A DNA stretch of 64,000 nucleotides from Harmothoe impar (GCA_947462335.1 OX381714.1:34620025-34684024), one strand, 5' to 3'. Counted from the first letter of the stretch, positions 1 through 12,668 are shown. Notes: generated by a model not told the origin, from the sequence alone. Numbers and translations: made by a program.

Positions 1-184
1 ATTGGGAATAATACTAAATATTCCTTCATTCGATAGCTCAAAAGAGTGATTTTTCATGATTTCATTCATGTTTGAGCAAATAGGTCTGCCCCTATGGCCG
101 ACCTGTTAAAGGCATTTAAACCACAGCGGAGGGGTAAGACAAAGGACTTCGCAGCTTTAACATAACCTTTTTGCTGTGGTTTAA

Positions 185-306
185 AATAGATAGACAATGG
201 TTATGAGAGGGAAACTAAAATATTAACTGCTGTACATGTATAAGGGCGCCAGCCAATTTACTGTGGTTAATTTTAGTTACCTTCTCATAACCATAGTCTA
301 TCTATT
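185..306. mobile_element. Hairpin MITE-like inverted repeat
   Basis: Two arms of about 40 nt, beginning AATAGATAGAC on one side and ending GTCTATCTATT on the other, are near-perfect reverse complements around a short loop. They share the TGGTTATGAGA core. No coding potential is seen. This looks like a small non-autonomous TIR element; no transposase family can be named. Confidence 0.6.
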
Positions 307-454
307 ACAGAACTTGCTGCCCCGGCAGTAACAGTTGGAGTGCATACATTATTACCGTGTGTTATGGGCCTACCTCATTTAATTTTTTAAATTCTTGAAC
401 ACTTGGTACATAAATAGAATAGATTTATTTGTGGATGGTTTGGTGACCACGTAT

Positions 455-530
455 AGCCTGGGAGGGATTTGAACTTAGGGACTGTTGATCATGGGTCCAA
501 AGTGCTATAGCCACTACCTTATCCTGGACA
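455..530 (-). repeat. tRNA-like sequence, probable SINE head
   Basis: On the minus strand there is an A-box-like stretch (GGTAGTGGCTATAGC) and, about 35 nt later, a B-box-like AGTTCAAATCCC, the spacing of a tRNA internal pol III promoter. Arm pairing is poor, so a functional tRNA is unlikely. A tRNA-derived SINE fragment is the simplest reading. Confidence 0.4.
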
Positions 531-810
531 GGTAACAGAAAGGGTGTAGGTGTCCTAGCATTAGGTATCCCAGTAGGCGCCCGCTGGCCTTGTCCTCGCA
601 TAGAAAATCTCTAAAACATGTACTCTTAGAACTGCTCTCATTTCCTTACTATTTGGAGTATTACATATCTGAAATATGCTACTGGAAGAGTAAATGTATG
701 TGCATCACCCTGATGCATCAACATAGATGTATCATACTTTTAGATGCCCCTCCTGATGATATGAAGTTCTCTAAAAATCAGAAAACTGGACCTTTGGTCA
801 GTGAGTAGCT

Positions 811-1440
811 ATGCAGCCCTGGAGTACACACTGTCTATATATCAATGTCGCTCCCACGCCATTAAAGATACAGTTTCAGGAGTTTCTCCACTGTAAGCAG
901 AACATCCAGGGGGTCATTTTGAGGTATTACAAGTGGGGATAGACCTATTAGAAGCATTTATTTATAAAAAAATAAGAAATTTTCAGCAATTTTCGGCACT
1001 TTTCCAAAATGTTGTAGGCACATATTTGGGATCATTTGAAAGGCATTTTTTTGCTCTATCAGATTCAATAGATAGTTATTTGATATCATTAATGGCGTAA
1101 GAGCGAAAATGGTATAAAGCATCCAGCCCTGCAGGATACACTGTCTTTCAACAGCTCTCGCTCCCAGTCTATTAGAGATACAGTCCCAGGAGTTTCACCA
1201 CTGCAAGCGGTACATTCGGGGCAAAATTTTGAGATATGGGAAGTAGGGATAGGCCGAATGAAAGTATTTCTAAATTGAAAAATACATTTTTTTTGACAAT
1301 ATGCTATAAGTTTTGGCTATTTTCGGAAATATTATCTACACATATTTGGGCTAATTTGAAAGGTATTTTCTTGTTCTATTAGATGCACTAATTACCTAGT
1401 TTATATGATTAATGGTATACGAGCAAGAGTAGAATAAGGC
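811..1440. repeat. Two diverged tandem copies of a ~313-bp unit
   Basis: The blocks starting near 811 (ATGCAGCCCTGG) and 1123 (ATCCAGCCCTGC) share a long ordered series of matches: CTGTCT, GATACAGT, CAGGAGTTTC, GTGGGGATAGACC-like, CATATTTGGG and ATTTGAAAGG. The copies are clearly homologous but have drifted. No gene was recognised in 1-4490 apart from repeats. Confidence 0.6.
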
Positions 1441-2684
1441 ACCTAACCCCCTGCACTAGAGTCCAAGTCTGAAGGCGTGAGTCCTCACATGTTGCTTATA
1501 ATGGTTACATAACATGCAAATAACATAACATGTAAATACATATTATGATAATCACCCCTCAGGATCCTCATACGTGTATGTGGTTCCATAAAAATATATA
1601 TCAATTGCAAAGCCATTTGTTCCCAGCATAGAGACTGTCAATATCAGGATTTGTAAATCATTACAAATTGGTCCTAAAAGTTACATAATTGTGTTGTTAT
1701 GTTATAGGAATAGTATAATGAGTCAATAATAAAAGTTGCATTCAGAGGTTAGAAAGAAACATTGTTGAAAGATGCTATAAAGTAGCCCGATAGCAGTGAT
1801 ATTTCAGCAATTTCAGAGAATTTCATGATTTTCATAGGGTCACTCAGTATTATGTAATACCTTTGATGTGTAGATATTGTTTAAAACTGATGCATACTAT
1901 ATTGACCTTTGCCTCAAAAAGAATTCAACTTGATATATAAAGTACCAGTTGTGTGGTGTTGATTTGGAATCTGGTCATTTTCACTCTTCAGGGACATTGG
2001 GAAAATTAGTGTTTTCCTCATTTTTAAATGAAAATTGTGATATCAACCTTGGTTATCCAGAACAGAAAAGAAATAAGCATGTTCTCTATTACCTATAGAA
2101 AGAATTCCCAGAGAGCCAAAGGTATATCTGACATATTAGTGGAATGAGACATGACCAAACTTGAGATATTTTGCACATCTCTGTGCAAAAACTATGACTA
2201 ACATGTAAAATATCACAATTTTGAGGGTCTCTAAAAATGAAACTTGATGTATGAACTCATTGACTCTTCATTGAGATAAGGAGATATATGCTGTGATCAG
2301 TATCCTATCAGTTTTCACAATCTATTCCTTTTCCCAGATGTTACAGAATGCTTATCCTATGCATGAATAATGCACTTGAGGAGAGGGGCTAAATTTGGCT
2401 AAGTCCAGACCTTTCCATGACACTTTCAAAGGGCTCCCAAATCTAAACCGCTTGACCGATCTGTATCATATAAAAACAGTTTTTCCTCTTTTAACAAGGT
2501 CTATCAATCTAACTAGTTTCCACATATGCAACAACAATATCTTCAAACCTCCTGGGATACCTACTAGCATGCAGGAAATGCAGTAGTTCCACTCTCCAAG
2601 CAGAGCTTTAGCACCCTCATCCACAGGATTTGCTGTCAAATATGGCGCTGTGCCATGGACATCCTGCTAGTGTAGAATACAGGC

Positions 2685-3190
2685 ACGCACGGGATAGCTC
2701 TCCTAGGTGAGAGGACAAACGTTTAGACCGTTATCCTTTTAAGACTATTAAGACGGTCTTATTTGTCTCAACTTTAGTTCCAGAAGTTGCACCTTATGCT
2801 GTCCGTAATCTGGCTAAATGGAGGCCTCTTATGTCATTAAAAATAAATAATATTTTGGCAAACTTTTTTGGCCTTCCATAGTAATAGGGCTAAGGGCAGC
2901 ATCCTTAGGGTTGTTGTTTTTGTACTTATATACGGGACTAGCACATCCTGGTACCTGAGGTAGTCGGGGGCTAAACTCCATCTCCTTATCAGGCTAATCT
3001 CCTCTCTTGACACCTTAAACAAAGGGGCTGATAAGAAATTCTCCCATGATGCACTGCTCTGCAGTCCGGGGCCTAACCACAATGCATTGCTCTGAGCCAA
3101 GATGGCGGCCCCCATAGCCTAATGTGCTAGTCCCGTATAGATCTTGAAGGATAAAATCAAGGTTCTAACCTTTTTTCATAGTAACTGTCA
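2685..3190. repeat. Direct repeat copy 1, interrupted by a MITE
   Basis: This block begins CACGCACGGGATAGCT and runs through CTGGCTAAATGGAGGCC, GGCCTTCCATAGTAATAGGG and AACTGTCACAGTAAATG. It matches the block at 3485-3812 almost base for base, except for a 203-bp insertion at 2933-3135. Confidence 0.75.
2933..3135. mobile_element. 203-bp MITE with TATA target duplication
   Basis: The ends are CGGGACTAGCACAT and its reverse complement. The element is flanked on both sides by TATA (2929-2932 and 3136-3139). The sister repeat at 3485-3812 keeps the uninterrupted sequence TTATATAGATC, which acts as an empty site and fixes the borders. There is no ORF of its own. The 4-bp duplication and 14-bp TIR do not identify a superfamily by themselves. 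Confidence 0.8.
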
Positions 3191-3431
3191 CAGTAAATGA
3201 TCGTCCCTACATCCATTTCTACTTTCTCTCTCTCTGATTTGTTTACATTATTTCAGCTGATTCACTGCATTCAGAACAGTATGTGCCCCTTTGAAAGAAT
3301 TACTAGTACAACTAGTAGAGTCTATGTAATGGGGGGCTCTGCCCCCCAACCCCCGTTTCTTTTCTTCTTTTTCTTCTACACCGCTGCCCCAAAATAAGAC
3401 ACTGAATTAAGATATTAAGATTTAAGATTAA

Positions 3432-3545
3432 GATAACGCTCTAAACGTTTGTCCTTTCACCTGGGAGAGCTATCTCGTATTTGCAGAATACGCACGCACG
3501 GGATAGCTATCCTAGGTGAGAGGACAAACGTTTAGACCGTTATCT
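3432..3545. repeat. Inverted repeat at the start of repeat copy 2
   Basis: GATAACG-CTCTAAACGTTTGTCC at 3432 is mirrored by GGACAAACGTTTAGACCGTTATC ending near 3543. The two arms of about 45 nt face each other across CGTATTTGCAGAATACG. The same half-arm also starts copy 1 at 2685, so this is probably the terminus of the repeated element meeting an inverted partial copy. Confidence 0.55.
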
Positions 3546-3812
3546 TATTAAGACCATTAGGACGGTCTTATTTGTCTTAACTTTAGTACCAGAAGTTGCA
3601 CCTAGAGGTCACCACCTTATGCTGTCTGTAATCTGGCTAAATGGAGGCCGCTTATGTTATTAAAAATAATGATAATATTTTGGCAAACTTTTTTGGCCTT
3701 CCATAGTAATAGGGCTAAGGGCAGTATCCTTAGGGTTGTTGTTTTTGTAGTTATATAGATCTTGAAGGATAAAATCATGGTTCTAACCTTTTTCCATAGT
3801 AACTGTCACAGT
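3485..3812. repeat. Direct repeat copy 2 (uninterrupted)
   Basis: Homologous to 2685-3190 but without the MITE. It includes a short extra stretch (AGAGGTCACCA) missing from copy 1. Non-coding. Confidence 0.7.
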
Positions 3813-4496
3813 AAATGTTATATTTCTTGGTTAACTGATCATCAAGCGTTGGATATATTATAGACATACAATGAAATGGAAATATAAGATGACCCTGCCT
3901 CCACTCTTTTATTCACAGCTGGTACAACTGGGTTTTACTATGGCGTGCACTGCCCTGTCTTGTACTGTTGATTGGAGTTTGTATGCCCTGACCAGAGCAT
4001 CCACCTGTATACGGATTCGGCGTATATGGGGGCTGCCATATTGGGGCAGAACGTCCTCGACGGGCATGGTGGATTTGGCATAGAAATATAGGTAATGACT
4101 AATATGCCACCTCCAACGGCATAGAACAATTGGAATTGACATGGACATCAAAAGTGTCTTGCATCTCTACCAGTAGATGTTTCTGGATTAATAGCTTCAA
4201 TGTTTTAGACCCATTTAAATTGAAGACAATTAATCTGAAATTGTAACAGACTTTGGATTGGAAGCCAAGATAGACACATTGATTGAACCATTTATTTTAT
4301 TCTGATAGCACAGCTAGTTGGTGCACAAAAGACTGTCCCGTAGGGACAATTGCATTGTGAATAAAACTAATAATAATACTGGGTCTGAGACTACTTGACT
4401 TGAAGGTTATCGTGGACCACAGTTCTACCATCATTTACACATCACAAAGATAATTTATCAATCAAATTTAGACTGCTCAGACTATTATTTTGAGCC

Positions 4497-7344
4497 CTAC
4501 ATGGGTGTCACTGGTCGTTTCTCTACCCAGGCAGCTATCTTGGGTTCAGAGAAGACCTTGTCGTGCAGGGCCTTGAGTTTGGGGAAGTCGTCCAGGTTTA
4601 GAGTAATCCCCATCAGAGGCAGAGCTGATATCAGATTGGCAGCCATGATGTCAGGCAAGGTCATCTGGTGAATGAACAGAAAGGTAGCCATGAAGACACA
4701 CATTGTACACAGTTTTTAGGAACTACTTTTTGGAAATGAAATCAGGTAAAAATGGCATTATTAACATACATGTCGCATGAGTGTCAGAAGCAGTGTAATA
4801 AGCCCAGCTAACAGAAAAATCTTACGTGAAAATAACGTTTTAAATATTACATAACATTATGTCATACTAAAGAGCCTTAGAAAAACGTTGACATATAACG
4901 TTATATAACGTTATAAAATGGTGTATAATGTTATTTGTTTACTGGGAGGTTAACAAGGTTAATAAGGGTGTATTTTTGTTGACCCATAGAGAATGTTAGG
5001 CTACTGTTGATTCTTGAGGTTTAGACTCATAGTTTATTCTTGACTTGTATTTTCCTAAAGCTGCGGGTTTTACTTATTTCCAACGTCAAAATCATGATTA
5101 CCTTGTTCCCAACAAAATGGTCAACTTTGACAAGTTTCTCAAGTTTTGCTGTCTCAGCTGGCAGTTCATCTACAAATTTCTTTTGCAGCGCTTTCTGTAA
5201 GACAAACAAAATAATGTCTTCATACGAAAAGGTTATTGTTGTAGGATTGTTGTGGGCCCAAAGCAAAATGTTTTGGCGTGATTTTCTGTTTAAGGCGTGG
5301 TCCCACCTGTCTTGGAATCTTGATTTCTTGACTGCTAATTGATTGATTATACATTTATTTATATTGCAAAACATTGGAAACGTGCCCGCTATCAGGATAT
5401 TGTTGTGCAACGACCATCTCGGCTATACTTAATTTGTTTTAGATTTTGAAGTTATGGGAATTTCCGATATAGACCTGACTCAAAACAAGAGATTTCCTAC
5501 TTTCTGTTGAACAGGGAGTGGCATCTCTGGTAAATCAATCATTACTAATTATATCAATGTGTGCCAACCCACCTTTTTCTCCTCATCTTTCTCTGCATAT
5601 ATCACTGGCAGGGGTCGTGTGTAGTCGGCCAGGCACTCCACAATCATGTCTACTTTACCCTCCTCTATGTCACTGCCACCCATCAAGCCTTAAGAGGAGA
5701 TTAATCCAGTTATAGATTACAGTAATTTTGAATAGGTGTTAGGGAAATATCATATTGGACCTACTCTTTGCAGATGTTGGAAGGTTCATGCTCATTTATT
5801 TTAATGGTGCATATATAAACTCATCCTATATGGCATTCAGTAGTTGTATTATATGATACAATTGATATTATGTACATCATATGTAATTTTACTCATCGGT
5901 ATATAAAGCATCCTAGGATGACTCAATAACACTATGCTACTTCTTGTGTCCGACGAAAAACGTTATGTATAGAACTATATTTCATGGAATAAACAAATTC
6001 AAATTTAAATAAATAAATAGTCTGAAAACCCCTTACCAGCTTTCTTTGCCAAGAACCGGTTGATGGCGAGGCTCTGTACCAGGATGTCTGAGTCCACCTC
6101 TAGCATGGGCAGCTGGCCGACTGGTGCATCTGGATGGAACTGTTTTAAAACTGTTTTTAAATTATTAAGACAAACTTTGGTGTCATTGTGACAGGAGCGA
6201 ACTGAAATTGAGCTGTTATAACTTATCTTCTAATTGAGTTGTTTATTAAATTCACTTTCATAATATTAGGCCGTTTTTGCACAGAAAGAACATTTATTCC
6301 TTTGGGTGATAAACGTTTTCGTTTTCGCCATGCCTAAATTTGCTGAATTATCATCTCAAAAGGTTTGTACATATGCACTAAAATTTTCCTTGGTGGCGAA
6401 TTTTACCATATTTATACGAGTCTATATCTGAAGAGTTAATCAACACTGGCTACAGCTTTGATAAATGTCATTAGCTGTTTTCATGCCATTTCTGTAGACT
6501 AGAAATTTGACTGGGACACTCTCAGTAAAGGTGTGCAGGAGATCAGGAGGATTGAGGGGGAGGGGGGGTCTATCCAGGTCAGTAGAGCGTTGTCAGTTGC
6601 ATGCAGCAATCTCTCCTGGGTCATGTGACCTACAAGTATGAGTCCTGTAGTTGGCCCACCTGCAGCTGACCTGGGAGGGTTCATTCATTAGACTTGCACA
6701 GTTCCTAGCTGTTTATAATTTAAAATCAAACAATCATTATTTTATGAATAAACCGAAAACCTCAAAACTATAATAACAAAAGGGCCCACTGCAATGGAGG
6801 CAATATAATCTTGTTTCTCGTCACTAAACCATGAGAAATGTGACGAGGCCGCTTCTTTTTTTTGCTGAGGGCTACAAAAGGTGTGGAAATCTAGGTTCTC
6901 GCCAAACTAGATTCATGTTTAAGTAATTAAAAGATCAATGGGCTATGCAAGTTGTGAACATGCATGTTTCCTCTATCCCATCGTATTTGCAGCACTCTAA
7001 GCTTCGATTTGATATGAAATATGCATATATTTGTCCCTTATTACCATGTTTTTTCCATTAACATTTGCAATAACAAAAAAATCTTCAAAATACGATTTTT
7101 GGGATGTGCACGGTGATGAGAAACAAGGATATTATTTGGAGTTGTCATAGCTAGATATATAACCAAAGTTGTAACGTTGAGTAAGAGAAATTGTAAAATA
7201 TATGCACTTACTTGCTTTCCTGGCAGGCCATTGTGCATTCTCAATACGAATATCTGTGTACTCTATACCAGCATAGGCCATGATGAGACGGGCCGGCTCT
7301 GCCCGACCACGGCTGTTAAAGTATGTCAGTTTGTATGAAGGCAT
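4497..7344 (-). CDS. Sigma-class glutathione S-transferase, gene A (5 coding exons)
   Basis: Cytosolic GST of the sigma / prostaglandin-D-synthase-like class, expected to conjugate or isomerise substrates with glutathione. Exons in transcript order: 7212-7344, 6037-6129, 5573-5688, 5102-5194 and 4497-4664, about 200 aa, the usual family length. All introns are GT-AG. The start MPSYKLTYFN carries the family Tyr at residue 8. Next come GQLPMLEVD (thioredoxin-fold cis-Pro) and the glutathione-binding VQSLAINRFLA. Exon 3 begins the all-helical domain at LMGGSDIE. The last exon has the TLPD helix cap and ends KIAAWVEKRPVTPM. The 15-nt leader before ATG follows an acceptor at 7360-7362, so a non-coding first exon lies further up, probably at 9746. 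A plus-strand TTTATT near 4291 is a plausible minus-strand AATAAA. It ends the array on the low-coordinate side. Class call strong; exact substrate unknown. Confidence 0.9.
4803..4946. mobile_element. CCCAG / AACGTT family MITE
   Basis: Starts CCCAGCTAACAGAAAAA and ends TTGTTTACTGGG, with repeated AACGTTATATAACGTTAT-type motifs inside. It lies in the last intron of GST-A. Related copies: 20914-21032, 25610-25725, 43191-43313, 43498-45023 and 50071-50896. Confidence 0.7.
6802..7135. mobile_element. TIR element, TTGTTTCTCRTCAC family
   Basis: The left end AATCTTGTTTCTCGTCAC is mirrored by GTGATGAGAAACAAGGAT at the right end. The interior is A/T rich and non-coding. A second family member is at 19741-20049. 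This copy sits in intron 1 of the GST-A coding region. Confidence 0.65.
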
Positions 7345-7716
7345 GGTGATGGGAGAGTTCTGCGAATAGACAGAATTAATGACTATAATTATGGTATATT
7401 ATGACACCTACATGGTGTTACTCTTTGCTTTCATTCTAGATCTGCTTTAGGATGCCACAAGGATATTTATGCCCCAAAACAAGGAACACAATAGATCTAC
7501 ATTTGGCCACAATTGTCTGTGGCTGCGCTGATTATTGACAAAAATAATAAGCAATTGGCAATCCTGAGGGATTTTGGACACAAGCAATTTGCTGCTCTGC
7601 TGTGGTATCGGCAACTAGGGACCCTGGAGACAGGTATAGTTCAGTATGAATCCAGTTGGGGACAGCACTGCAGGTCAACCTGCCATGGGACAAAATTCGA
7701 TGGTTACGTATTATAT

Positions 7717-8143
7717 GCCTCTACATGGGTACCCCGATTTTTGACCATGTCGCCGGGTCGATTTTTAGCACAAGATGGCCGTGCCGTCGTCTCGATTTTT
7801 ATGCCATACAATACTTCCATGTCCGTCGATTTTTAAATGGGCTGTTCCCCGTGTCGATTTTTACCCATGGAGAGACACCCCTCAGGGAGTCCCTTGGCTT
7901 GGCATTTAGCGGTCACACCTCCCCCCCCCCCCCCCCCACACACACACCATAACGGGGACTGGTAGCAGCTCCCCCCCCCCCCCGCGGGCCTCCCTACTCC
8001 TAGTCCCTTACTGTGTCAGTCGATCTTTAGAACAAGATTTACTGAGTCTGTCGATTTTTATTTCAAGGTTTTCTGTGTCCGTCGATTTTTAAAACCCCCG
8101 TGTCGCCGTGTCGCACGTGTCGATTTTTACCCATGTAGAGGCA
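7717..8143. mobile_element. TIR element built of GTCGATTTTTA repeats
   Basis: The outer ends GCCTCTACATGGGTA and its reverse complement (near 8129-8143) bracket at least seven GTCGATTTTTA-like units spaced irregularly, plus poly-C and CACACA runs. It lies in the GST-A 5' intron. ORFs across it are repeat artefacts. Confidence 0.6.
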
Positions 8144-8640
8144 CTATTATGAGCGGCCGTGTTAGTTTTGAACTAGGAATTTGTTGTGAGGATTTAGGCA
8201 GGGACCAGGCACATACCATGATATGCCAGAAACGAGCTACATGGCATGAGCAGAATCAAGATGTCACAAGATTGCCTATAGATGTCAGTGTAAACAGAGT
8301 GGCTGCAGGAACAAGTTCACACCCGGTACACTGCTATAGTAGGTTTATAGTAGAGAGTGCATGTTCTCAGTCTTTATTATACGTGTACTCCCAGTCCCAT
8401 ATTAGATTATGGGTATTATACATGTTCTTGTACTATGCACATTTACTTCATTGATACAATGCTATAGGTTTTCTTCCCTCATACCTCCGACTCATACCCA
8501 TGCCCACCCAGCCCCCGGGACCCAACCGCAAACCCTAACCTCTTTTTTTATATTTGAACACATGGAATGTGACCCAGACTAACCAGCCCTGAGTGAGACT
8601 GGGACGACACTGTTTACCTAACAGTCCCTGACATGACTAT

Positions 8641-9034
8641 AAGGCCACCTTATTTTGATAACTTGGATTACGGGCTTTTGGCTCTAAATTTTTCGAAGGG
8701 CAGAGGAAAAAAAAAAAAAAAAAGCTGCCCTACAGGAGGGGCCGGATCAAAAAATTTCCCGAAGGGCAGAGGAATAAAAAAAAAAAAAAAAGGCATCAAA
8801 AACATCATTTTTTGGTAATCTAAGGAAGATATGTTGAGTAATATCCCCAATCTGAAAGGCCTCATTTTACCTTTTACTGGTCAACATGTACTTTTTTTTT
8901 TTTTTAAGGAAAATTCTCAAAAAAATCTCGAAGGGGAAAGGTAAAAAAAAAAATAAAACTTTTTTTTTTTTTGCAAAATGCCAAAAATCTCGGAGGCGGA
9001 TCCGTAATCCAAGTTATCAAAATAAAACGGCCTA
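8641..9034. mobile_element. TIR element with ~30-nt ends
   Basis: Left TTATTTTGATAACTTGGATT is matched by the reverse-complement AATCCAAGTTATCAAAATAA at 9007-9026, with AGGCC at both outer edges. The interior has several poly-A/poly-T runs next to GAAGGGCAGAGGAA repeats. Non-coding. Confidence 0.7.
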
Positions 9035-9388
9035 AGCAGACAGACTACACTCACTGCTATGTGCTACTATAAAAAGGGCTGGTTGAGACACCCGACAGGC
9101 AGCATTATATGTTCATACAATGATTCATTTGTTGCCATGGGAAAGCACCGGTAGCTCACAACAGTCAACACTGCATGCATTGATGCATCATGCCAACTTT
9201 CCCGTCTGGAAATGCAACACCCTGTACAGTCGGCATAATGCATCAATGAGCATCACAACAAAAGACATCGTATTTTAAGCACCTTTCTGTTCCACTTTCG
9301 GCAAACAAATCTCAGCCTGATGAAACGTCATGCTACATCATAACATGTATCCCAATGTTACACCCTCATGCTGACCAAAATGCTGATA

Positions 9389-9588
9389 NNNNNNNNNNNN
9401 NNNNNNNNNNNNNNNNNNNNNNNNNNNNNNNNNNNNNNNNNNNNNNNNNNNNNNNNNNNNNNNNNNNNNNNNNNNNNNNNNNNNNNNNNNNNNNNNNNNN
9501 NNNNNNNNNNNNNNNNNNNNNNNNNNNNNNNNNNNNNNNNNNNNNNNNNNNNNNNNNNNNNNNNNNNNNNNNNNNNNNNNNNNNNNNN
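9389..9588. other. Assembly gap (200 N)
   Basis: Exactly 200 undetermined bases. The round number suggests a placeholder, so the true distance between GST-A exon 1 and its upstream first exon is unknown. Confidence 0.99.
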
Positions 9589-9745
9589 TATCGGGCTACA
9601 TCACTGTATCTCATGATTATGCATTTTTGTCTCTCGTGTTTGGTTGGGCACATGAAACCTATAACCCCCCACACAGAGGGTTTCCTGTGTACTGTGCCAC
9701 ACCAAATAAGAACACATATCCTATGTTTTAAGAAGAGAAACCCAC

Positions 9746-9785
9746 CTTCTGTTTCCGTGCTGAGACTTGGACCGACTGAGGCAGT
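9746..9785 (-). promoter_or_regulatory. Candidate non-coding first exon and promoter of GST-A
   Basis: The minus strand reads CTCAGTCGGTCCAAGTCTCAGC and ends at a GTGGGT donor (acccac at 9740-9745). The CAGTC...CAGC core recurs before donors at 20771, 23116, 30822, 42722 and 49440, one or more per GST gene. Upstream are a minus-strand CCAAT box (ATTGG at 9806-9810) and an AP-1/NF-E2-like TGAGTCA near 9848. The 5' end is estimated. Confidence 0.45.
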
Positions 9786-9909
9786 GTTCACGGTTGGATG
9801 TAGGTCATTGGTTGGAAGTTGGATGACCCATCTCCACCACTCCAGTATGAGTCATGGTGTATAGAGGTACACAGGTGTACGTGTCGCTGCTACTGGGAGT
9901 ATTCATGCT

Positions 9910-10062
9910 CAGGGGCAGACCCAGAAATTTGGGGGAAAAAAGGGGGGGGGGGTCCACTAAACGACCAAAATATAATTAGATTAAAGAAAAATACATCCAA
10001 AAGGGGGCGTACGTCAGGATCCCCAGGACCCCATTGACCGGGCCCCTGGATCCGCCCTTGTA
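9910..10062. mobile_element. Short TIR element with CAGGGGCRGAYCCAG ends
   Basis: CAGGGGCAGACCCAG at the left is mirrored by CTGGATCCGCCCTTG at the right, with G-rich sequence between. A related single end (AGGGGCGGATCCAAGGGG) sits near 26192. Such ends resemble those of hAT-like MITEs; that assignment is inference. Confidence 0.45.
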
Positions 10063-10367
10063 CCCACACTTTGATCGGGACTTTGATAACCAGTGCCGAG
10101 AAACTTCGTTTTGATACCAAGAAATACGTGGTAATGATGCAAGTAGTCCCGTAGTTGAGATGGGGTAAGCTTGAGATGGTTATTTACCCTTGTTTACAAA
10201 GTTTCGCGACCCACTTTAGCCAACAACTGTCAAGCATACACATATAGCCTATTATATATACAGCCAACGAAAAAAAGAAGAAACATGAAGACAAGCATGT
10301 TATGATGGAGAAAGAATGAGGACTATAGTATAGGTTAGAGCATTTAAAGGGGCAGGCTCACCACTCG

Positions 10368-10510
<143 letters not shown>

Positions 10511-10710
10511 ACTTTAGTATATAGGGTGGGGGGGGGGGGGTCACCCACCAGTGTTCATTGCTCTAGGGCCCGTATATGACGTATATATGGTTAACCAGGT
10601 CATAATAATTACACCCCTATCATCCCAGAGATGTGACACCTAATGGCGTGACCGTGCAGTATACAACTATAACCATGTACTAATTGCATGGATTTATGTT
10701 CGTTTGTTGT

Positions 10711-10770
10711 CATGATGCATTAATGCAGGACCAGTGAGTAACTCGCCGTCATCGCATGGGTGCATCATGA
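10711..10770. repeat. ~58-bp palindrome (GATGCAT...GCATCATG family)
   Basis: CATGATGCATTAATGCAG on the left faces TGCATCATGA on the right around GTGAGTAACTCGCC. It belongs to a recurring hairpin family, best preserved at 47544-47602. Confidence 0.6.
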
Positions 10771-12374
10771 CTGTATCAACTCTGTAGGATCAGTATGCAG
10801 CACTGGTGAGTAAATCGCTAAGACTCATTCATCTTGATGCCAGAAGGCCATACCCAGCTAGCACCTTATGTAAAAAGCACATCTTTTACTGGTCATATTC
10901 ACGTTGATACGTGAAAATGACCTGATCATGACGTCTCAAGGGAGTAAATCCTTATACATAGCAGTTTGACAGGAAACAGATGTATTGTTTACATCTAAAT
11001 GGCAATTAGAAAGAGACATAACCATTTGATAGCATCCATACATATCTATGTGGTCATCATTTGATGTAACAAGTGATTAAATCTTGATCAGAATATCACA
11101 TCTTTTTTTCGAGAAATTAAACACATAAAACATTATTGTCAAATTCATGCCTTAAGGTGCATGTTAAAATGACATAATAGATTTGACATCAACATTACGC
11201 ATACTTTATATATGTAGTACATCTTTATCTTGTCAGATTATGACGTCTAAAAGACATCTGTTCTTTAGCTCTCAAATAGTTCACACTTTTGACACAAGAT
11301 GTCTCCCTCTGCAAATATCAATAGAATACAATCTACATTGGCAGTAGTTTGATCATAAATTAGTATCTATTCAACACAATTAATTTACATAGAAGACGAA
11401 ACTTGAATAACTTTTTGCCTGGCATGTATGATCTGTTATTTTTGTTTCTATAGAATAATTATTAATGGGAGAACCAGGAGATTAACATGAGCACACCTTT
11501 TCTGTGGTCGCTAAATCTATTCAAATCCCAAAGACTGACCATGAACTGCCATCACATCTTGGCCACTGTGCTAGGATCAATGTGCTAAGAAAGAATATTG
11601 GTGATGTCTACAGGCAAAATACGCTGATTAAATCAATTGCCTTCGATGTTACCTACTTCTGATGGAGAAGTCTTACTCTAGGTGTAGGGTAGACGTTAGA
11701 TACATGTCTTTTCATGATGTCTAAAATGTGTTTGCATCTGGCATCTTATTTATGAAATAAATTTATACCACAATTAAAATGATTTTGGAATATACCCACC
11801 TCACACAATGTTACAATTATTCCACTTACTTACATCTTTATATCGCATCTTCCTGATGTCTTTCAAATCTTTCAAAGCAGGTCATATTAACATTATTATA
11901 TTACATTGAAAAGATGTCTGAAGAATGATGTCTAAACCATTTGCATATAGGACGTAATGAGGCTAAGAATACGACGTAACCAAATGTAGTAAATATCTAT
12001 TGAGAAAAGATGTAGAGATGACGTGATCAAATACGAGTTTTGCTAGCTGGGTAGTGAATTGAAGCCATACATCGAAATCGGTTCCGATATATAGTATGGT
12101 ATCATACATAGAAGCCATCTGGTGTCAAAAGTCGAACCTTCTGCAAGTTCCCATTTTAGCTGAATTTATATTATAGTGTATACCGGGGTGGACTACTTTA
12201 CCTAGATCGAACATTTGTATAAGTATGCTACCTGGTAATTAAATCCTATATCTAACCCATTCATTAGCAGCCTGAGCACACATAGGATCCTATAGTTAAG
12301 AAATATATCTATTTGGTAATTTTTTTCATTTTAATGATGATCCCCTATTTTTGTCTTAAAATGTCTTTGTATAA

Positions 12375-12668
12375 GGGAGTGTTCATTTATTAATTACAGG
12401 GGGGGGGGGTGAGATTTCGCGCGGAGCCTCGAGAGCGTGTGTTATGCTTTGCGCCCCCCTCGCCGAAGGCGCCGACAATTTTTCGCCCCCCTCCTTTGAA
12501 CTATAGTAACGCGCGGGCTTTTTGGCTAAAAAGGGGCTTAAATTTTTACGCCCCCCCCTCAAGAGGGGTCAGAATTTTTTACGCCCCCCCCTCAGAAGGG
12601 GTCGGAAATTTTTACGCCCCCCCCCAAACCCACCACGCCCCCCCTGTAAATAATAAATGAACACTCCC
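12375..12668. mobile_element. MITE with 20+ nt TIRs and TAA duplication
   Basis: Left GGGAGTGTTCATTTATTAAT and right ATAATAAATGAACACTCCC are inverted, followed inward by G/C homopolymers. TAA flanks both ends (12372-12374, 12669-12671), a 3-bp duplication typical of Harbinger-type MITEs. The interior is a minisatellite-like series of AATTTTTACGCCCCCC units. The 83-aa ORF in it is an artefact. Confidence 0.75.

Noticed and set aside
3909..4151. Short overlapping ORFs on both strands near 3.9-4.15 kb
   Set aside because: Chance ORFs of 60-80 codons with no motif, no conservation with neighbours and no splice context.
9355..9864. ORFs spanning the N gap
   Set aside because: Half of the codons are unknown bases; no real support.
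12409..12660. 83-codon ORF with repeated YAPP-type peptides
   Set aside because: It lies inside a MITE and only translates its tandem GCCCCCC units.
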